Notes: a model not told the origin generated them from the sequence alone. DNA of 64,000 nt from Pseudomonas entomophila (GCF_023277925.1 NZ_CP063832.1:682001-746000); one strand, 5' to 3'; shown: positions 1 through 9,089, counted from the first letter of the stretch. A program made the numbers and translations.

Positions 1-2053
1 GCACAGGCTCTTTCACGTCGGCCAGGTCGATTTCGATGATCTCGGCGTATTCGGCGTCGGCGTCGGCCGACAGCAGCTCAGGCTTGGCCAACCAGGCTTC
101 CATCGCTTGCGCGCGGCGCTCCAGGGTGCGGGCATCGCCGTAGCCTTCGCCGATCATCCAGCGCAGCAGGGTGATGTTGGACTGCAGGTACTCGGCGATG
201 GCCTTCTCTGGCAGCTTGATGGTGCAGCCGGCGGCGGAGCGTTCGGCCGAGGCGTCGGACAGCTCGAAGGCTTGCTCGACGGTCAGGTCGTTGAGGCCTT
301 CGATTTCCAGGATGCGGCCGGAGAAGGCGTTCTTCTTGCCCTTCTTCTCGACGGTCAGCAGGCCTTTCTGGATGGCGTAGTAAGGGATCGCATGCACCAG
401 GTCACGTAGAGTGATGCCGGGCTGCAGCTTGCCCTTGAAGCGCACCAGGATCGACTCTGGCATGTCCAGCGGCATGACGCCGGTGGCGGCGGCGAAGGCC
501 ACCAGGCCGGAGCCGGCCGGGAACGAGATGCCGATCGGGAAGCGGGTGTGCGAGTCGCCACCGGTGCCGACGGTGTCCGGCATCAGCATGCGGTTCAGCC
601 AGCTGTGGATGATACCGTCGCCTGGGCGCAGCGACACGCCGCCACGGGTGCGGATGAAGTCTGGCAGGGTGTGGTGGGTGGTGACGTCGATTGGTTTCGG
701 ATAGGCCGCGGTGTGGCAGAACGACTGCATCACCAGGTCAGCGGAGAAGCCCAGGCATGCCAGGTCTTTCAGCTCGTCGCGGGTCATCGGGCCGGTGGTG
801 TCCTGGGAGCCGACGGTGGTCATCTTCGGTTCGCAGTAGGCACCTGGGCGCACGCCCTGGCCTTCCGGCAGGCCGCAGGCACGACCGACCATCTTCTGCG
901 CCAGGGTGAAGCCCTTGGTCGAAGCGGCAGGCTGTTCGGGTTTCTTGAACAGGTCCGAAGCACCCAGGCCCAGCTCGGCACGGGCTTTCTCGGTCAGGCC
1001 ACGGCCGACGATCAGCGGGATACGACCGCCAGCGCGGACTTCGTCCAGCAGCACTTCGGTTTTCAGCTCGAAGTTGGTGACCAGTTCGTCGCTGCCGTGA
1101 CGGCGTACTTCACCTTTGAAAGGGTAAACGTCGATGACGTCGCCCATGCCCAGGTTGGTGCAGTCAAATTCGATCGGCAGGGCGCCGGCGTCTTCCATGG
1201 TGTTGTAGAAGATCGGGGCGATCTTGGTGCCGAAGCAGAAGCCACCGGCGCGCTTGTTGGGGACGTACGGGATGTCGTCGCCGAAGAACCACAGCACCGA
1301 GTTGGTGGCGGATTTACGGGAAGAACCGGTACCGACCACGTCACCAACGTAGGCGACTGGGTGGCCTTTGGCCTTGACCGCTTCGATCTGTGCCAGCGGA
1401 CCGACCGAGCCCGGTTGCTTGGGCTCGATGCCGTCGCGGGCCATCTTCAGCATGGCCAGGGCGTGCAGCGGGATGTCAGGGCGCGACCAGGCGTCCGGAG
1501 CAGGCGAGAGGTCGTCGGTGTTGGTTTCGCCGGGTACCTTGAACACGGTCAGGGTGTACTTGTCGGCGATGGCCGGGCGGGCGGTGAACCACTCGCCGGC
1601 GGCCCAGGATTCCAGCACGGCCTTGGCGTGGACATTGCCGGCCTTGGCTTTTTCAGCCACGTCGTGGAAGGCATCGAACATCAGCAGGGTGTGCTTGAGC
1701 TGTTCGGCCGCGACGGCGCCCAGTTCGGCGTCGTCCAGCAGCGCGACCAGCGTTTCGATGTTGTAGCCGCCCTGCATGGTGCCCAGCAGTTCGGTGGCGC
1801 GCTTGCGGTCGATCAGTGGCGATTTGGCTTCGCCCTTGGCGACGGCGGAGAGGAAGGCGGCCTTGACGTAGGCGGCTTCGTCCACTCCTGGCGGGACGCG
1901 GTTGGTGATCAGGTCTACGAGGAAGGCTTCTTCGCCGGCCGGCGGGTTTTTCAGCAGCTCGACCAGGCCTGCAGTTTGTTCGGCGTTCAGCGGCTGGGGC
2001 ACGATACCCAGAGCGGCACGCTCTTCGATGTGTTTGCGGTAGGCTTCAAGCAC
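1..2053 (-). CDS. acnB: Aconitate hydratase B (2-methylisocitrate dehydratase), C-terminus cut off by window edge
   Basis: Bifunctional aconitate hydratase/2-methylisocitrate dehydratase of the TCA and methylcitrate cycles, a cytosolic 4Fe-4S enzyme. The minus strand reads [16 protein letters not shown] at the N-terminus, followed by the helical-domain signature [15 protein letters not shown] and a long open frame that runs off the left edge with [15 protein letters not shown]. These match AcnB rather than AcnA. About 684 codons are visible of a family length near 865, so roughly 180 C-terminal residues, including part of the catalytic domain, lie outside. I chose the GTG at 2053 because Pseudomonas AcnB proteins begin with this LEAYRKH sequence; an in-frame ATG five codons upstream (2068) is possible. 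It is divergent from the DUF1289 gene. Confidence 0.96.
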   Translation of the reverse strand, partial: MLEAYRKHIEERAALGIVPQPLNAEQTAGLVELLKNPPAGEEAFLVDLITNRVPPGVDEAAYVKAAFLSAVAKGEAKSPLIDRKRATELLGTMQGGYNIETLVALLDDAELGAVAAEQLKHTLLMFDAFHDVAEKAKAGNVHAKAVLESWAAGEWFTARPAIADKYTLTVFKVPGETNTDDLSPAPDAWSRPDIPLHALAMLKMARDGIEPKQPGSVGPLAQIEAVKAKGHPVAYVGDVVGTGSSRKSATNSVLWFFGDDIPYVPNKRAGGFCFGTKIAPIFYNTMEDAGALPIEFDCTNLGMGDVIDVYPFKGEVRRHGSDELVTNFELKTEVLLDEVRAGGRIPLIVGRGLTEKARAELGLGASDLFKKPEQPAASTKGFTLAQKMVGRACGLPEGQGVRPGAYCEPKMTTVGSQDTTGPMTRDELKDLACLGFSADLVMQSFCHTAAYPKPIDVTTHHTLPDFIRTRGGVSLRPGDGIIHSWLNRMLMPDTVGTGGDSHTRFPIGISFPAGSGLVAFAAATGVMPLDMPESILVRFKGKLQPGITLRDLVHAIPYYAIQKGLLTVEKKGKKNAFSGRILEIEGLNDLTVEQAFELSDASAERSAAGCTIKLPEKAIAEYLQSNITLLRWMIGEGYGDARTLERRAQAMEAWLAKPELLSADADAEYAEIIEIDLADVKEPV

Positions 2054-2176
2054 AGTTATTACCCTCATCAGTGGTCCCTAAAGGGAGTCCGGGACGCTCA
2101 TCCAGCATTCCCATGCACCCATGCGCTAATGGCGGCTTTTTGAGCCGGCAAGCCAGGGTCGCAGAGAATCCTTACA

Positions 2177-2313
2177 GAAGCTGCTTTCAAAGTTTTACGC
2201 CTGTAGAACGGAAGGCTGATGAGGGGTTGGCCGTGGACATGCGCGTTTGCATGTACAGGGCCAACGCCGTTCTACCGGATGAACTGTGCTCGTGACGCTT
2301 TGAAAACAGCTTC
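2177..2313. repeat. Nested inverted repeat (137-nt potential stem-loop) between acnB and the DUF1289 gene
   Basis: Four nested pairs of arms can be read: 2177-2192 with 2298-2313 (15 of 16 bases pair), 2204-2211 with 2267-2274 (perfect), 2226-2232 with 2259-2265 (perfect), and 2237-2242 with 2249-2254 (perfect). The order is consistent with one long hairpin or cruciform. No open frame with good codon use covers it. It could be a structured leader, a small RNA or an old palindromic element; the sequence alone does not decide. Confidence 0.6.
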
Positions 2314-2462
2314 CAACGGACATTGTTGCCTTGAAAAGGCGGAGTGATTCTACGGCAAAAATTAGCCGAAGGTAAGGCGGCGAAGATGACTTTAACGGGT
2401 GACCCTGGTTAGACAAAGGGCTAACATGAACCGGTGTTCCCCCGCCAAGCCGTTGTTTTTAC

Positions 2463-2945
2463 ATGTCCAACCAATCCATCAAGACCCCTTGCGTCGGCCT
2501 CTGCTCCACGGTGTATGGCGACCTGGTGTGCCGTGGCTGCAAGCGCTTCCACCACGAAGTGATCCACTGGAACGGCTACGACGACGCGCAGAAGCGTGCG
2601 GTCTGGCTGCGCCTGGAGCAACTGCTGGTGCAGGTGATGATGGCCAAGCTGGAAGTGTTCGACAAAGCGCGCTTGCGCGAGCAGCTCGAACAGCGTTCGA
2701 TCCGCTATGTGGCGCAACAGTCGGAATATTGCTGGGCCTACCAGCTGATCGCCCGCGGGGCTCGGATGATCCGCGACCTGGAGGCCTACGGGATGGCCTT
2801 GCTGCCGGAGTTCCGCGATTGGGAACTGCCGCAGTTGCGCGATGCCATCGACCGGGAATTCTTTTTGCTGTCGGAGGCGCATTACCAGCGCTATATCGCC
2901 CCGAGCTTTCTGCGTGATGCCTTGGAGAGCGGGCAGCAGGGCTGA
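2463..2945 (+). CDS. DUF1289 domain-containing protein
   Basis: A 160-residue protein whose first 50 residues carry the DUF1289 pattern: TPCVGLCS, then DLVCRGCKRF about ten residues later, giving four closely spaced cysteines that look like a metal or Fe-S ligand set, followed by W..Y. The remaining 110 residues are helical and charged, with no recognised domain. The family is conserved in proteobacteria, has no established function, and short members consist of the cysteine motif alone, so this is a long version. It is divergent from acnB. The reading frame is intact and codon use is typical of the neighbours. Confidence 0.9.
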   Translation: MSNQSIKTPCVGLCSTVYGDLVCRGCKRFHHEVIHWNGYDDAQKRAVWLRLEQLLVQVMMAKLEVFDKARLREQLEQRSIRYVAQQSEYCWAYQLIARGARMIRDLEAYGMALLPEFRDWELPQLRDAIDREFFLLSEAHYQRYIAPSFLRDALESGQQG

Positions 2946-2956
2946 GGTATTGCGGC

Positions 2957-2985
2957 CCTGTCGCGGATGAATCCGCTCCTACAGG
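2957..2985 (+). repeat. REP palindrome, forward orientation
   Basis: The core tcgcggatgaatccgctcct followed by acagg is a Pseudomonas REP unit. It lies 11 bases after the DUF1289 stop codon and immediately before the IS110-type element. An inverted copy with the same stem is at 4432-4455, so the pair flanks the insertion sequence. Confidence 0.85.
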
Positions 2986-3077
2986 CAGGCGCATGTAATC
3001 GGATGGACTCGCCCCCGCCGAGGCATCACAGTGCCACGGTGGCGTTCTAAAAAGCCAACGGCAGCGAGGGCGAGACC

Positions 3078-4181
3078 ATGAGCAAGCATAGGACGAAGCG
3101 CAATTCCCTGTCTTCCAACGATGTAACGCTTTGCCAACATCTGTCAGTCGACCTGGCCAAGCAAGTCTTTCAGGTGGCCGGAGATGACGGTTCCGGGCGC
3201 GTCATCTACGAAGATCGAATCAAATCCCGTGAAGCCTTTCATGCGTTCCTGACCAGGCTGCCACCCACCGTGACGGTCCTGATGGAAAGTGGCCCCGGCG
3301 CTCAAGCATGGGGGCGTTTGCTACAGGCGCAGGGAACGCCAGTCCGCATCCTGCCCGCGCAGCGAGTGGCGGAGCACCGCAGTGGTGCCAAGAACGATCG
3401 TAACGACGCCCATGCCATCTTGCGCGCAGGCCGGGATACCAGCATTGCTGCGGTGCCGATCAAGAGCACTGCCGCTTTGGCGATTCAAGCCTTACACCGC
3501 GCCCGCAGAGGCTATGTCAGGCGCCACACCGCGCTAGGCAACCAGATCCGCGGCCTGTTACTGGAACAGGGCGTCGCCCTGGCGCAAGGCGATTTAGCCG
3601 TCAGCCACGGTGTACCGCGCATTCTTGAAGATACGACTCAACCATTGCCAGATCTGCTGCGTGAATTGCTCGATGAACTGCTCGCCGAATGGCGCTATCT
3701 GAGTGAGCGTATCGCCATCCTGACAGGACGGCTCGAAACAGCGGCGCAGGCCGACAAGGTCGCATGCCGCCTGATGACGATACGCGGTGTCGGCCCGATC
3801 ATCGCCACAGCGATGCTGGCCAAGCAGCCTGAACCCTCGCGTTTCCCCAATGCTCGACAGTTTGCCGCTTACTTTGGCCTGGTGCCCGACCAGCACAGCA
3901 GTGGAAAGAAGGTCAGGCTAGGCAAGATGAGCAAGCGAGGTGACGGCTACCTGCGCAGCATGATGATCCAGGGTGCGCACGCGGTTCTTAGCCATTTGAA
4001 GCCTGATTCCGATCAGCCAGACGATCGCCGCCTCTTGCGATGGTTAACTCGACTTGGTCGCAAGGAGGCGGCGATCAGACTGGCTAATCGAAATCTGCGC
4101 ATCATCTGGGTGCTGCTACAAGGTGAGCAGGTCTACCAACGCCAACCGAACGATCGTCAGGAGCCCGCCATGAGCCACTGA
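3078..4181 (+). CDS. IS110-family transposase (DEDD recombinase)
   Basis: A 367-residue recombinase that catalyses insertion and excision of its own element. The N-terminal RuvC-like DEDD domain is visible: LSVDLAKQVF with Asp25, LMESG with Glu70, and KNDRNDAHAI supplying the last two acidic residues. The C-terminal Transposase_20 domain follows, with RGVGPIIATAML, FAAYFGLVP and SSGKKVRLGKMSKRGDGYLR, where the serine pair is the expected site of the catalytic serine. Length is normal for the family and there is no frameshift, so it may be active. The start at 3078 follows GGCGAGACC, a weak ribosome-binding site. Only one copy is present in this window. Confidence 0.95.
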   Translation: MSKHRTKRNSLSSNDVTLCQHLSVDLAKQVFQVAGDDGSGRVIYEDRIKSREAFHAFLTRLPPTVTVLMESGPGAQAWGRLLQAQGTPVRILPAQRVAEHRSGAKNDRNDAHAILRAGRDTSIAAVPIKSTAALAIQALHRARRGYVRRHTALGNQIRGLLLEQGVALAQGDLAVSHGVPRILEDTTQPLPDLLRELLDELLAEWRYLSERIAILTGRLETAAQADKVACRLMTIRGVGPIIATAMLAKQPEPSRFPNARQFAAYFGLVPDQHSSGKKVRLGKMSKRGDGYLRSMMIQGAHAVLSHLKPDSDQPDDRRLLRWLTRLGRKEAAIRLANRNLRIIWVLLQGEQVYQRQPNDRQEPAMSH

Positions 4182-4431
4182 CTTACGGTGTTACGCCACC
4201 GGGGTGCCGAGCGCCCCAGCCCCTGCTAGTGAACATCGACCCTAGGTAAGACCGTCGCGGATTAATGCCTACGCTCCTACCGGCCCAAGAGGCCTAAATG
4301 TAATGGGCATGCTGCGAGCTCACCCCGATGTTGGCCAGAAGCACCAAGCTTCCTCGAATAGGCCTGATACATAGATGCAACCGGGTAACCTTGTTCGAAA
4401 AGCAGGTAGACAATGTAGGCGAGTCCATACA
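4182..4431. other. Noncoding right end of the IS110 element; candidate bridge-RNA region
   Basis: Some 250 bases follow the transposase stop before the inverted REP. IS110-family recombinases use an element-encoded bridge RNA, and in the IS1111 subgroup this RNA has been placed downstream of the transposase gene. Hairpin potential is visible (ccaccggggtgccgagcgcccc). The minus strand also contains an open frame that could encode a peptide of about 50 residues beginning MYGLAYIVYLLFEQG; I do not recognise it. The assignment as bridge RNA is inference from family knowledge, not from a fold. Confidence 0.3.
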
Positions 4432-4455
4432 TAGGAGCGGATTCATCCGCGATGG
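4432..4455 (-). repeat. REP palindrome, inverse orientation
   Basis: The sequence taggagcggattcatccgcg is the reverse complement of the REP unit at 2957-2985 with the same stem. It ends 10 bases before the queD stop codon. Confidence 0.8.
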
Positions 4456-4464
4456 AACATTCGA

Positions 4465-4821
4465 TCAATCGCCGGTGTACTCGCAACCGCTGGTGCAGGT
4501 TTCGTGAATGCGCACCTTCGACAGCTCCGGCAGCAACGGCTTGACCTGCTCCCAGATCCACTTGGCGATCACTTCGCTGGTGGGGTTCTCCAGGCCTGGA
4601 ATATCGTTCAGGTAATTGTGGTCGAGCTGCTCGTAGATCGGTTTGAAGATCGCCTTGATCTCGGAGAAGTCGCGGATCCAGCCGGTGTGCGGATCGAGCG
4701 GGCCGGTCAGGTGCAGGGCGACCTTGAACGAATGGCCATGCAGGCGGCCGCACTTGTGCCCGGCCGGGACGTTGGGCAGGCGGTGGGCCGATTCGAACGT
4801 AAATTCCTTGAAGATTTCCAC
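4465..4821 (-). CDS. queD: 6-carboxy-5,6,7,8-tetrahydropterin synthase
   Basis: QueD converts dihydroneopterin triphosphate to 6-carboxytetrahydropterin in queuosine (7-deazaguanine) biosynthesis. The 118-residue product is full length. It shows the zinc-binding histidines in FESAHRL and the CGRLHGHSF motif (Cys plus two His), the acid region [29 protein letters not shown], and the C-terminal [13 protein letters not shown], all typical of the family. The other queuosine genes are not in the window. It lies between the REP-flanked insertion sequence and the patatin-like gene and is transcribed in the same direction as the latter, with a 53-base gap. Confidence 0.96.
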   Translation of the reverse strand: MEIFKEFTFESAHRLPNVPAGHKCGRLHGHSFKVALHLTGPLDPHTGWIRDFSEIKAIFKPIYEQLDHNYLNDIPGLENPTSEVIAKWIWEQVKPLLPELSKVRIHETCTSGCEYTGD

Positions 4822-4874
4822 GCTGGCATAACTCTGTGTGAATCAATGATTGGCGAAGTCTACCAGCATGCCGG

Positions 4875-5954
4875 CTACAAGGCTTGCAGGCGATCCTGCA
4901 AGCGCCCGGTGGCGATCAGCTCGAGCAGCTCGTCGCCCAGGCGCCGGCTTTCGGCGATGGCCTGGTACCAGTAGCGCTTGCGGCTGGGGGCATCGCCCAT
5001 GAAACGCTTGAAGTCGTTGCGGTCGGGCAGCTTGCCGTAGGGCAGGGCGGCCAGGTATTGCGGCGAGGGGGTCATCAGCAGCACGTTGCGCAGGCGTGTA
5101 GCGTCGCCCTTGCGCCAGGGCAAGGCCTTGTCGAACCAGCCGGGCACCACTTTGTCGGTGAAATGCGGGTAGAGCACCAGGTCGTCGCCGCGGTAGGGCA
5201 GGTCGAGGTGGTAGTCGAGCAGGCCGCCGTCGCGGTAGGTGCCGGCGCCCGCGCCCGGGATGTCGCGCACGCCTTCCATGACCATCGGGATCGAGCCCGA
5301 GGCGAGCAGGGCGTGGCGCAGGTTGGCCAGGTCCAGCGGCAGGTTGCGCGAGGGGAAGTCGGTGAGCGCCTCGAGTGGCGGGGCCTGGCGTACATCATGC
5401 AGGATGACCCTTTCGAAGTGCCGCCCAAGGCGCTCGCGCCCCAGCAGGTTGCTGGCGATCACCGAGCCAAGCCCCATGCCCAGGCGGCCGCGATGGTCGT
5501 GGGCCAACTGGCCATGGCTCTTCACCACCAGGATGTTCAGGCGGTAATGCGGGTTGGCGAGGATCTGCCCGTCGCGGCCTTGCAGCAGGTCGTCGAGCAT
5601 GCGTTGGCTGCTCTGGCTGATTTCCTTGGGTGTCACGCCCTTGGCGAAGTCCTGTTCGGTGTACAACTCGCCCAGACGGCGGATGCCGGCGACCGGGTCG
5701 TCGAGGCAGGCGCTGGCGAAGCACCAAGAACCAATCGAGGCGCCGATCAGCGAGCGTTGGCGTGGCGCTGACGGCAGCCATTCACCGAACAAAGCCAGGT
5801 CCAGGCCCTGGATGCCCAGTGGTTTGGGGCCGCCTGCCGCGCCCGGTAGCACACCGACATCGGCTGCCTGCAAACCACGCTCGCGGATCTGCCGCAGGGC
5901 GCGGTGGCCGGCCTTGAAGGTCAGCGCGGGGTACTTGATGTGGATGGCGCTCAT
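4875..5954 (-). CDS. Patatin-like phospholipase family protein
   Basis: A 359-residue putative acyl hydrolase. The nucleophile elbow is IGASIGSW (G-x-S-x-G) near residue 70 and the catalytic aspartate motif is YRDGGLLDYHLDLPY near residue 240, the Ser-Asp dyad of patatins. GVLPGAAGGPKPLG upstream of the elbow resembles the glycine-rich oxyanion loop. There is no signal peptide, so it is probably cytosolic or peripheral on membranes. The substrate is unknown. It lies upstream of queD on the same strand, which does not suggest a shared pathway. Confidence 0.85.
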   Translation of the reverse strand: MSAIHIKYPALTFKAGHRALRQIRERGLQAADVGVLPGAAGGPKPLGIQGLDLALFGEWLPSAPRQRSLIGASIGSWCFASACLDDPVAGIRRLGELYTEQDFAKGVTPKEISQSSQRMLDDLLQGRDGQILANPHYRLNILVVKSHGQLAHDHRGRLGMGLGSVIASNLLGRERLGRHFERVILHDVRQAPPLEALTDFPSRNLPLDLANLRHALLASGSIPMVMEGVRDIPGAGAGTYRDGGLLDYHLDLPYRGDDLVLYPHFTDKVVPGWFDKALPWRKGDATRLRNVLLMTPSPQYLAALPYGKLPDRNDFKRFMGDAPSRKRYWYQAIAESRRLGDELLELIATGRLQDRLQAL

Positions 5955-6000
5955 GGCAGGGTCTCGAGCAATACAGGCGGCTCATTATAGGGGCAGATGG

Positions 6001-6060
6001 CCCATCGCGGATGAACCCGCTCCTACACGCCCTGCAGGAGCGGGCCTCATCCGCGATGAG
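6001..6060. repeat. REP pair (two inverted units)
   Basis: Units tcgcggatgaacccgctcct (6005-6024) and aggagcgggcctcatccgcg (6036-6055) face each other across an 11-base spacer, a classic BIME-like doublet between the patatin gene start and the PepSY operon. Confidence 0.85.
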
Positions 6061-6181
6061 GCCGGTACAGACCTGTCAGCCAACTGCGCTATCATGCGGC
6101 CAGCTGTTTTCAGGTTGAGTTAAGGACCCCCGGTTAGTCTTGATCCCGTAGACAACTTGCACACCCCGATGGAGTGACCCC

Positions 6182-6490
6182 ATGAAAACTTTGACTGCCC
6201 TGTTCACCGCCGCCACCCTCGCTTTCGCCGCCAACGCCGCCCTCGCCAAAGATGTGCAGCCCGATGAAGTGGTCAAGCTGGTCAACGCCAAGACCATCAA
6301 GTCGCTGGACGAACTGAAGGCCACCGCCCTAGCCAAGCACCCAGGCGCCACTGTCACCGACAGCGAGCTCGAGGACGAGTACGGTCGTTACATCTACAAG
6401 GTCGAACTGCGTGACGCACAGAACGTCGAGTGGGACGTCGACCTGGACGCCAAGACCGGTGAAGTGTTGAAGGACGCGCAAGACAAGTGA
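6182..6490 (+). CDS. PepSY domain-containing periplasmic protein
   Basis: A 102-residue protein with a signal peptide (MKTLTALFTAATLAFAANAALA, cleaved before KDVQ) and one PepSY domain ending in YIYKVELRDAQNVEWDVDLD and AKTGEVLKD. PepSY domains are small periplasmic modules, first described as peptidase inhibitors and later in sensory and metal-related contexts. It is the first gene of a four-gene operon with a second PepSY protein, a response regulator and a sensor kinase, so it probably acts in or is controlled by that signalling pathway. Its TGA overlaps the next ATG (TGATG). Confidence 0.92.
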   Translation: MKTLTALFTAATLAFAANAALAKDVQPDEVVKLVNAKTIKSLDELKATALAKHPGATVTDSELEDEYGRYIYKVELRDAQNVEWDVDLDAKTGEVLKDAQDK

Positions 6491-6804
6491 TGAATGAGCG
6501 ACCGCGAACGGTGCGCTACCTGGCCTTGGCTTTGATGGCCGCCTGTTCGCTGGCCAGCGCACGCGACCTGGATCAGGACGAAGCCCTGGCGCTTCGCCAG
6601 CAAGGCATCATCCTGCCCCTCGAGCAATTGCTCGAGACCGCCCTGGGGCGTTACCCCGGGGCGCGCCTGTTGGAGGCGGAGCTGGAGGAAAAGCACGAGC
6701 GCTACGAATACGAAGTCGAGCTGCTGACCCCCGAAGGCGTGGTGCGCGAGATCAAGCTGGACGCGCGCACCGGCGCGCTGCTCAAAGACGAGGAAGACGA
6801 CTGA
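6490..6804 (+). CDS. Second PepSY domain-containing protein
   Basis: A 104-residue paralogue of the preceding protein, with a hydrophobic N-terminal segment (RYLALALMAACSLASA) and a PepSY domain ending in YEYEVELLTPEGVVREIKLD and ARTGALLKDEEDD. The start is the ATG at 6490, which overlaps the upstream stop codon; the response-regulator ATG follows its TGA directly. Two tandem PepSY genes feeding into a two-component system suggest that they modulate ligand access to the sensor. This role is inference from gene order. Confidence 0.9.
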   Translation: MNERPRTVRYLALALMAACSLASARDLDQDEALALRQQGIILPLEQLLETALGRYPGARLLEAELEEKHERYEYEVELLTPEGVVREIKLDARTGALLKDEEDD

Positions 6805-7473
6805 ATGCGCCTGCTGCTGGTCGAAGACAATGTGCCCCTGGCTGACGAACTGATGGCCGCGCTGCAACGCCAGGGCTATGCCGTGGACTGGCTGGCCGAT
6901 GGCCGCGACGCGGTTTACCAGGGCCAGACCGAACCCTATGACCTGATTATTCTGGACCTCGGCCTGCCGGGTCTGTCGGGCCTTGAGGTGCTGGGACAAT
7001 GGCGCGCGGCGAACCTGGTCACTCCGGTGTTGATCCTGACCGCGCGCGGTTCCTGGGCCGAGCGTATCGAAGGGCTCAAGGCCGGGGCCGACGACTATCT
7101 GACCAAACCCTTCCACCCGGAAGAGTTGCAATTGCGCATCCAGGCCTTGCTGCGCCGCGCCAAGGGGCTGGCCAACCAGCCCAGGCTGGAGGCCGCCGGC
7201 CTGCACCTGGATGAGTCGCGCCAGTGCGTCAGCCGCGAGGGTGTCGATATCCAACTGACCGCCGCCGAGTTTCGCCTGCTGCGCTACTTCATGTTGCATC
7301 CGGGGCAGGTGCTGTCCAAGAGCCACCTGGCCGAACACCTCTACGATGGCGAGACCGAGCGTGATTCCAACGTGCTCGAAGTGCACGTCAACCACCTGCG
7401 GCGCAAACTCGGGCGCAGCGTGATCGAGACACGTCGGGGCCAAGGTTACGTGTACGCCGGGAGTGCGGCGTGA
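6805..7473 (+). CDS. OmpR/PhoP-family response regulator
   Basis: A 222-residue DNA-binding response regulator. The receiver domain has the acidic pair Glu7-Asp8 (LLVEDN), phospho-acceptor Asp51 ([10 protein letters not shown]), the switch threonine in LILTARG and the conserved lysine in YLTKPF. The winged-helix output domain (about residues 125-220) shows [20 protein letters not shown] and [14 protein letters not shown], typical of OmpR/PhoB-type proteins and closest in style to PhoP/QseB. It shares four bases with the kinase gene (GTGA overlap), so the pair is translationally coupled. Confidence 0.95.
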   Translation: MRLLLVEDNVPLADELMAALQRQGYAVDWLADGRDAVYQGQTEPYDLIILDLGLPGLSGLEVLGQWRAANLVTPVLILTARGSWAERIEGLKAGADDYLTKPFHPEELQLRIQALLRRAKGLANQPRLEAAGLHLDESRQCVSREGVDIQLTAAEFRLLRYFMLHPGQVLSKSHLAEHLYDGETERDSNVLEVHVNHLRRKLGRSVIETRRGQGYVYAGSAA

Positions 7474-8792
7474 AGTCGATCCAGGCGCGCCTGAGCCTGG
7501 GCCTGGTGGCGGTGCTGGTGGTGGTCGGCGTGGGGTTGGCGCAACTGACCTTGTGGCTGTTCGAGGCCGGCCTGCAGCGTTACCTGGAAACCGGCTTGCG
7601 CCAGGAAAGCGAAAACCTGCTAGTGGCGCTGGTGCGCGGTCCGTCCGGTTTGCAGCTGGACGAGCGGCGTATTTCTTCGGCGTACCAGAGGCCCTTCTCG
7701 GGTTATTACTTTCGCATCGATTTTGACCAGGGCACCTGGCGTTCGCGCTCGTTGTGGGACTTGGATATGCCCAAGCCTGGAAAGCCCGGGCTGGACGACG
7801 GCCATGAACTGGGCCCGGAAGGCCAGCAGCTGTTGGCTTACCGCGGTGACTACCGACGCCTGGGGCAGGATATTTCGATCAGTGTCGCCCAAGATTACTC
7901 CCCCGTGCGCGAAGGCTTCCGGCGCATGCAGCAGATCGGCCTGGGCATGGGCCTGGTGGCGCTGGTGCTGGTGCTGGTGCTGCAGCGTATCACCGTGACC
8001 CGCTCGTTGCGCCCGCTGGAGCGGGCGCGCCAGCAGATCGCCCAGTTGCAGCAGGGGCAGCGTTCGCAATTGGATGCCGAGGTGCCCAGCGAACTGCAGC
8101 CGCTGGTCGACCAGATCAATCATCTGCTGGCACACACCGAAGACAGCCTGCGCCGTTCGCGCAATGCCCTGGGCAACCTTGGGCATGCGCTGAAAACGCC
8201 GTTGGCGGTGCTGCTCAGCCTGGCGTCCAGTGAGCGTTTGCAGGCGCTGCCCGAGGTTCGCGGACAGATGCGCGAGCAGTTGGAGCAGATCCAGCAGCGC
8301 CTGGCCCGCGAGCTCAACCGCGCCCGCCTGGCAGGGGATGCATTGCCCGGCGCGCAGTTCGATTGCGACGCCGAGCTGCCGGGGTTACTGGCCACCCTGG
8401 GCATGATCCATGGTGAAGGTTTGCTGCTCGAGCGCGACGTGCCACCGGGCCTGCTGTTGCCCTGGGACCGCGAGGACCTGCTGGAACTGCTCGGCAACCT
8501 GCTGGACAACGCCTGCAAGTGGGCCGACAGCGAGGTGCGGGTGGGCATTGCACCGACCAAGGCGGGCTACCGGTTGTGGGTGGATGACGATGGTCCGGGC
8601 ATCCCCGAGTCGCAGCGCCTGCAAGTGCTCGAACGGGGTTCGCGGCTGGACGAGCAGGTTGACGGCCATGGTCTTGGGCTGGGGATCGTGCGCGATATCG
8701 TCGAAGCCTGGGGTGGGCAAATCGCGTTGCTGGAAAGCCCGCAGGGCGGCTTGCGAGTCAGTATCGAATTGCCGCGCAAGGGGGGGCTGTAG
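7470..8792 (+). CDS. Sensor histidine kinase (PhoQ/QseC-like)
   Basis: A 440-residue inner-membrane kinase. Two transmembrane segments (about residues 9-30 and 153-172) bracket a periplasmic sensor region of about 120 residues, followed by a HAMP-like linker. The dimerisation box is [15 protein letters not shown] with His239. The catalytic domain has the N box [11 protein letters not shown]1 DDDGPGIP and G2 GHGLGLGIV. The start is GTG at 7470, overlapping the response-regulator stop. The sensed signal cannot be read; the two PepSY genes upstream are the only local clue. Confidence 0.94.
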   Translation: MKSIQARLSLGLVAVLVVVGVGLAQLTLWLFEAGLQRYLETGLRQESENLLVALVRGPSGLQLDERRISSAYQRPFSGYYFRIDFDQGTWRSRSLWDLDMPKPGKPGLDDGHELGPEGQQLLAYRGDYRRLGQDISISVAQDYSPVREGFRRMQQIGLGMGLVALVLVLVLQRITVTRSLRPLERARQQIAQLQQGQRSQLDAEVPSELQPLVDQINHLLAHTEDSLRRSRNALGNLGHALKTPLAVLLSLASSERLQALPEVRGQMREQLEQIQQRLARELNRARLAGDALPGAQFDCDAELPGLLATLGMIHGEGLLLERDVPPGLLLPWDREDLLELLGNLLDNACKWADSEVRVGIAPTKAGYRLWVDDDGPGIPESQRLQVLERGSRLDEQVDGHGLGLGIVRDIVEAWGGQIALLESPQGGLRVSIELPRKGGL

Positions 8793-8875
8793 GCGCGGCT
8801 TCAGCCGCGATGCTGGCGCCCCGGTTGTGTGGCACCCGCTGGGCGGGTGATCGCGGCTGAAGCCGCTCCTACCGG
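8788..8875. repeat. REP pair overlapping the kinase stop codon
   Basis: Facing units tgtaggcgcggcttcagccg (8788-8807) and cggctgaagccgctcctacc (8854-8873) form a doublet. The kinase TAG stop (8790-8792) lies inside the first unit. Confidence 0.8.
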
Positions 8876-8964
8876 GACGTGGATCATTTCTGCAAAAAAA
8901 TTGCAGTACAGCCGCAGTTTTTTGAATTGGCCGCCCCGACACCCGCCCGGCAGAATCCGCTGCC

Positions 8965-9063
8965 ATGAAACCCTTCGGTTTCCATCTCTCCATGGACGGA
9001 GCCCCTTGCGCCACTGCATTGCGCAACACCAGGCCCAGGCCGATCGCGCTGGGCTTTTTTTAA
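8965..9063 (+). other. Possible 32-codon leader peptide ending in a terminator, or a small RNA
   Basis: An ATG at 8965 opens a 32-codon frame (MKPFGFHLSMDGAP...) whose last codons and TAA stop lie in the T-run of a rho-independent terminator. A plausible Shine-Dalgarno sequence is not obvious. Coding sequence ending exactly on a terminator resembles an attenuator leader, but it could equally be chance within a short terminated transcript upstream of the HPP gene. I do not recognise the peptide. Confidence 0.25.
9033..9061 (+). terminator. Rho-independent terminator upstream of the HPP gene
   Basis: Six-base arms gcccag and ctgggc around a 10-base loop are followed by seven T residues. It lies 29 bases before the HPP gene start and would stop read-through from the kinase operon or end a short transcript starting near 8900. 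Confidence 0.65.
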
Positions 9064-9089
9064 TCAGAAGAACACGACCGAATACCCAG

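Larger units (their letters stand above)
2986..4431 (+). mobile_element. IS110-family (probably IS1111 subgroup) insertion sequence between REP units; ends not resolved
   Basis: The interval between two oppositely oriented REP units holds one transposase gene, about 90 bases of upstream sequence and 250 bases of downstream noncoding sequence. IS110-family elements lack terminal inverted repeats and normally make no target duplication, so the exact ends cannot be read from one copy. A degenerate REP-like sequence (tcgcggattaatgcctacgc, 4254-4273) lies inside the right part and may be the true right junction, in which case the element ends near 4255. REP sequences are known targets of IS110-family elements in Pseudomonas. 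Confidence 0.6.

Noticed and set aside
548..2143. Plus-strand open frame of 531 codons over acnB
   Set aside because: AcnB reads clearly on the minus strand; this is its complement.
4277..4846. 189-codon minus-strand frame joining the IS region to queD
   Set aside because: Most of it is an alternative frame of queD and the REP; only the last 50 codons might be real and have no support beyond being open.
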